Positions 63,063 through 64,000 of a stretch of 64,000 nucleotides of DNA are shown here, in pieces. Every line of letters starts with the position of its first letter. The first letter of the stretch is position 1. The notes beneath the pieces were generated by a model. That model was not told the DNA's origin. It saw nothing but the letters and a program-made list of their open reading frames with translations, and made no database searches. The position numbers were made by a program, and so were the translations under genes. The DNA comes from Gammaproteobacteria bacterium (GTDB taxonomy: Bacteria; Pseudomonadota; Gammaproteobacteria; Pseudomonadales; Azotimanducaceae): contig SYFY01000051.1 of NCBI GenBank assembly GCA_005799745.1, positions 30,707-94,706 of the forward strand. The letters run 5' to 3'.

Positions 63063-63221
63063 TTCCACGAGGACACACCTCGTGGAAAATGGTGCTTCTC
63101 TACGAGGACACACCCCGTGAAATCAGGGTCTGGAACCATCGTCAGAGGCGCTGTTTTCACGGGGTGTGTCCTCGTGGGAAGAGGTTTTTTTGGAGCGTTT
63201 CCCACGAGGTGTGTCCTCGTT
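63063..63221. repeat. Nested inverted repeats, four copies of CACGAGGTGTGTCCTCGTG
   Basis: Four copies of a hairpin unit (stem CACGAGG, loop TGTGT or ACACA) occur between lrp and aceE. Copies 1 (63063-63087) and 2 (63102-63123) read one way, copies 3 (63155-63176) and 4 (63201-63221) the other. Copy 1 pairs with copy 4 and copy 2 with copy 3, giving a nested palindrome. Copy 1 alone has a 10-bp stem. The last copy ends just before the aceE ribosome binding site. Confidence 0.85.
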
Positions 63222-63235
63222 GAAAGGAGCAAAAC

Positions 63236-64000
63236 TTGCACTCGATCGAAGACGACATTCAGGAATGGCGCCACGCCCTGGCCGACATCGCCCGCCACTG
63301 GGGCAAGGACGCGGTCCAGAGCGTACTGGCGGCGCTGAACGACGAAGCCCAGCGCACGGGCGTGGAGCTGCAAAGCGCGCCGCTCAACACGCCCTACATC
63401 AACACCATTCCGCCCGACCAACAGCCGGTCTACCCCGGCAATATCGACATCGAAAAACGTATCGAGAACATCAACCGCTGGAACGCCATGGCCATGGTGC
63501 TGCAAGCGGCGGATCGCAATCTCGGCGTCGGTGGTCACATCGCCACCTACGCCTCCTGCGCAACGTTGCTCGAAGTTGGTTTCAACCATTTCTTCCGGGC
63601 GAGCGATACTGCGGCACCTGCTGATCTACTGCTGCCCCAACCTCATGCCGCTCCAGGCGTCTATGCGCGTGCCTTACTGGAAGACCGCCTCACACAAAAA
63701 CAGCTGTCCAACTACCGCCAGGAGCTGGGTGAAGGTGGTGGCCTTTCCGCCTATCCACACCCACGCTCCATGCCGTCGTTCTGGCAACTGCCAAATGCGT
63801 CCATGGGCTTGTCAACGCCTGCCGCGATCTATCAGGCACGGTTCGCAAAGTACCTCGAGAACCGCGGCCTCAAGACGAGAAACGACGCGAAGGTGTGGTG
63901 CTTCATTGGCGATGGTGAGTCCGACGAACCCGAAGTGCTCGGCACCATCAACATGGCGAGCCGAGAAAAACTCGACAACCTCATTCTGGTCGTAAACTGC
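63236..64000 (+). CDS. aceE: Pyruvate dehydrogenase E1, homodimeric type (3' end outside window)
   Basis: The frame from TTG 63236 is open to the window end (255 codons), which is why it is absent from the ORF track. It matches AceE: EDDIQEWRHALADIARHWG, NTPYINTIPPDQQPVYPGN, RWNAMAMVLQAADRNLGVGGHIATYAS, HAAPGVYARALLEDRL and the ThDP-binding IGDGESDEPEV. E1 decarboxylates pyruvate within the pyruvate dehydrogenase complex. AAGGAG six bases upstream of the TTG supports this start. The nested repeats directly upstream may form its leader. Confidence 0.92.
   Translation, partial: MHSIEDDIQEWRHALADIARHWGKDAVQSVLAALNDEAQRTGVELQSAPLNTPYINTIPPDQQPVYPGNIDIEKRIENINRWNAMAMVLQAADRNLGVGGHIATYASCATLLEVGFNHFFRASDTAAPADLLLPQPHAAPGVYARALLEDRLTQKQLSNYRQELGEGGGLSAYPHPRSMPSFWQLPNASMGLSTPAAIYQARFAKYLENRGLKTRNDAKVWCFIGDGESDEPEVLGTINMASREKLDNLILVVNC

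Noticed and set aside
63063-63221. Possible CRISPR array upstream of aceE
   Set aside because: The copies are in both orientations, vary in sequence and have irregular spacing; there are no cas genes.
62486-63589. 367-residue minus-strand ORF
   Set aside because: It covers the Lrp gene in another frame, the repeats and the antisense of aceE; composition is Arg/Pro-rich.

Overview
The window reads as chromosomal DNA of a moderately GC-rich, heterotrophic Proteobacterium, most likely a gammaproteobacterium. That placement is inferred from a homodimeric-type AceE, MoaB, an Lrp-family regulator, a short-chain ferrochelatase and the mix of oxidative catabolic genes; no rRNA or tRNA was seen, so it is tentative. 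Most of the window is accessory oxidative and lipid metabolism with a few housekeeping genes (hemH, hisH, hisF, moaB, aceE).

Layout. 1-3 kb: a two-component kinase (cut by the window edge) meets its probable response regulator tail to tail, beside a lipocalin lipoprotein and a DUF6134-like secreted protein. 3.9-7 kb: an ABC-F ATPase and an MFS transporter, then a 10-bp tandem repeat. 7.2-12.5 kb: a divergent P450 downstream of a prpD/xdhB deletion chimera, a sucrase/ferredoxin-like protein, an HpaI-type aldolase, an amidase deletion scar and a nitroreductase. 12.6-17.7 kb: a periplasmic PQQ dehydrogenase, an old-yellow-enzyme/FAD reductase, an SDR and a GFA protein. 17.8-19.9 kb: a TSUP exporter, a phosphatase-like lipoprotein and a degenerate MBL-fold protein, resembling a dismantled Blh sulfur locus. 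20-24.5 kb: ThuA-like protein, MDR reductase, a 35-residue membrane peptide, a phosphotriesterase-like amidohydrolase and a frameshifted flippase.

24.5-35.7 kb is the core of the window. A tightly packed minus-strand run encodes P450, a P450-like protein without a haem cysteine, a second P450, a small ferredoxin and three SDRs. Divergent from it are a 7Fe-type ferredoxin, a haem-containing PQQ dehydrogenase, another P450 and a SnoaL-like protein. This looks like an alcohol/terpenoid/steroid oxidation island in which ferredoxins feed P450s and SDRs or PQQ enzymes oxidise the resulting alcohols. 35.8-43.4 kb: HMG-CoA synthase, type I IPP isomerase, a phosphorylase-like protein, a CheY-like protein, SirB1, a ketosynthase-like protein and a thiolase, suggesting mevalonate and acyl-chain chemistry. 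44-48.9 kb: a single 1638-residue chain with AccA-like, AccD-like, biotin carboxylase and biotinyl domains in an unusual order.

49-64 kb: TSUP exporter/LysR pair, GST, Rieske oxygenase with enoyl-CoA hydratase, APH-like kinase, hemH, hisHF, a quinone reductase, a secreted protein, a MITE-like element next to an hpaB/TonB-receptor chimera, a Baeyer-Villiger-type monooxygenase, an Lrp regulator and the start of aceE behind nested inverted repeats.

A recurring theme is gene decay by deletion and loss of key residues: two chimeric gene fusions, one internally deleted amidase, one frameshift, two SDRs without the catalytic lysine, a P450-like protein without the haem ligand and an MBL protein without its metal motif.
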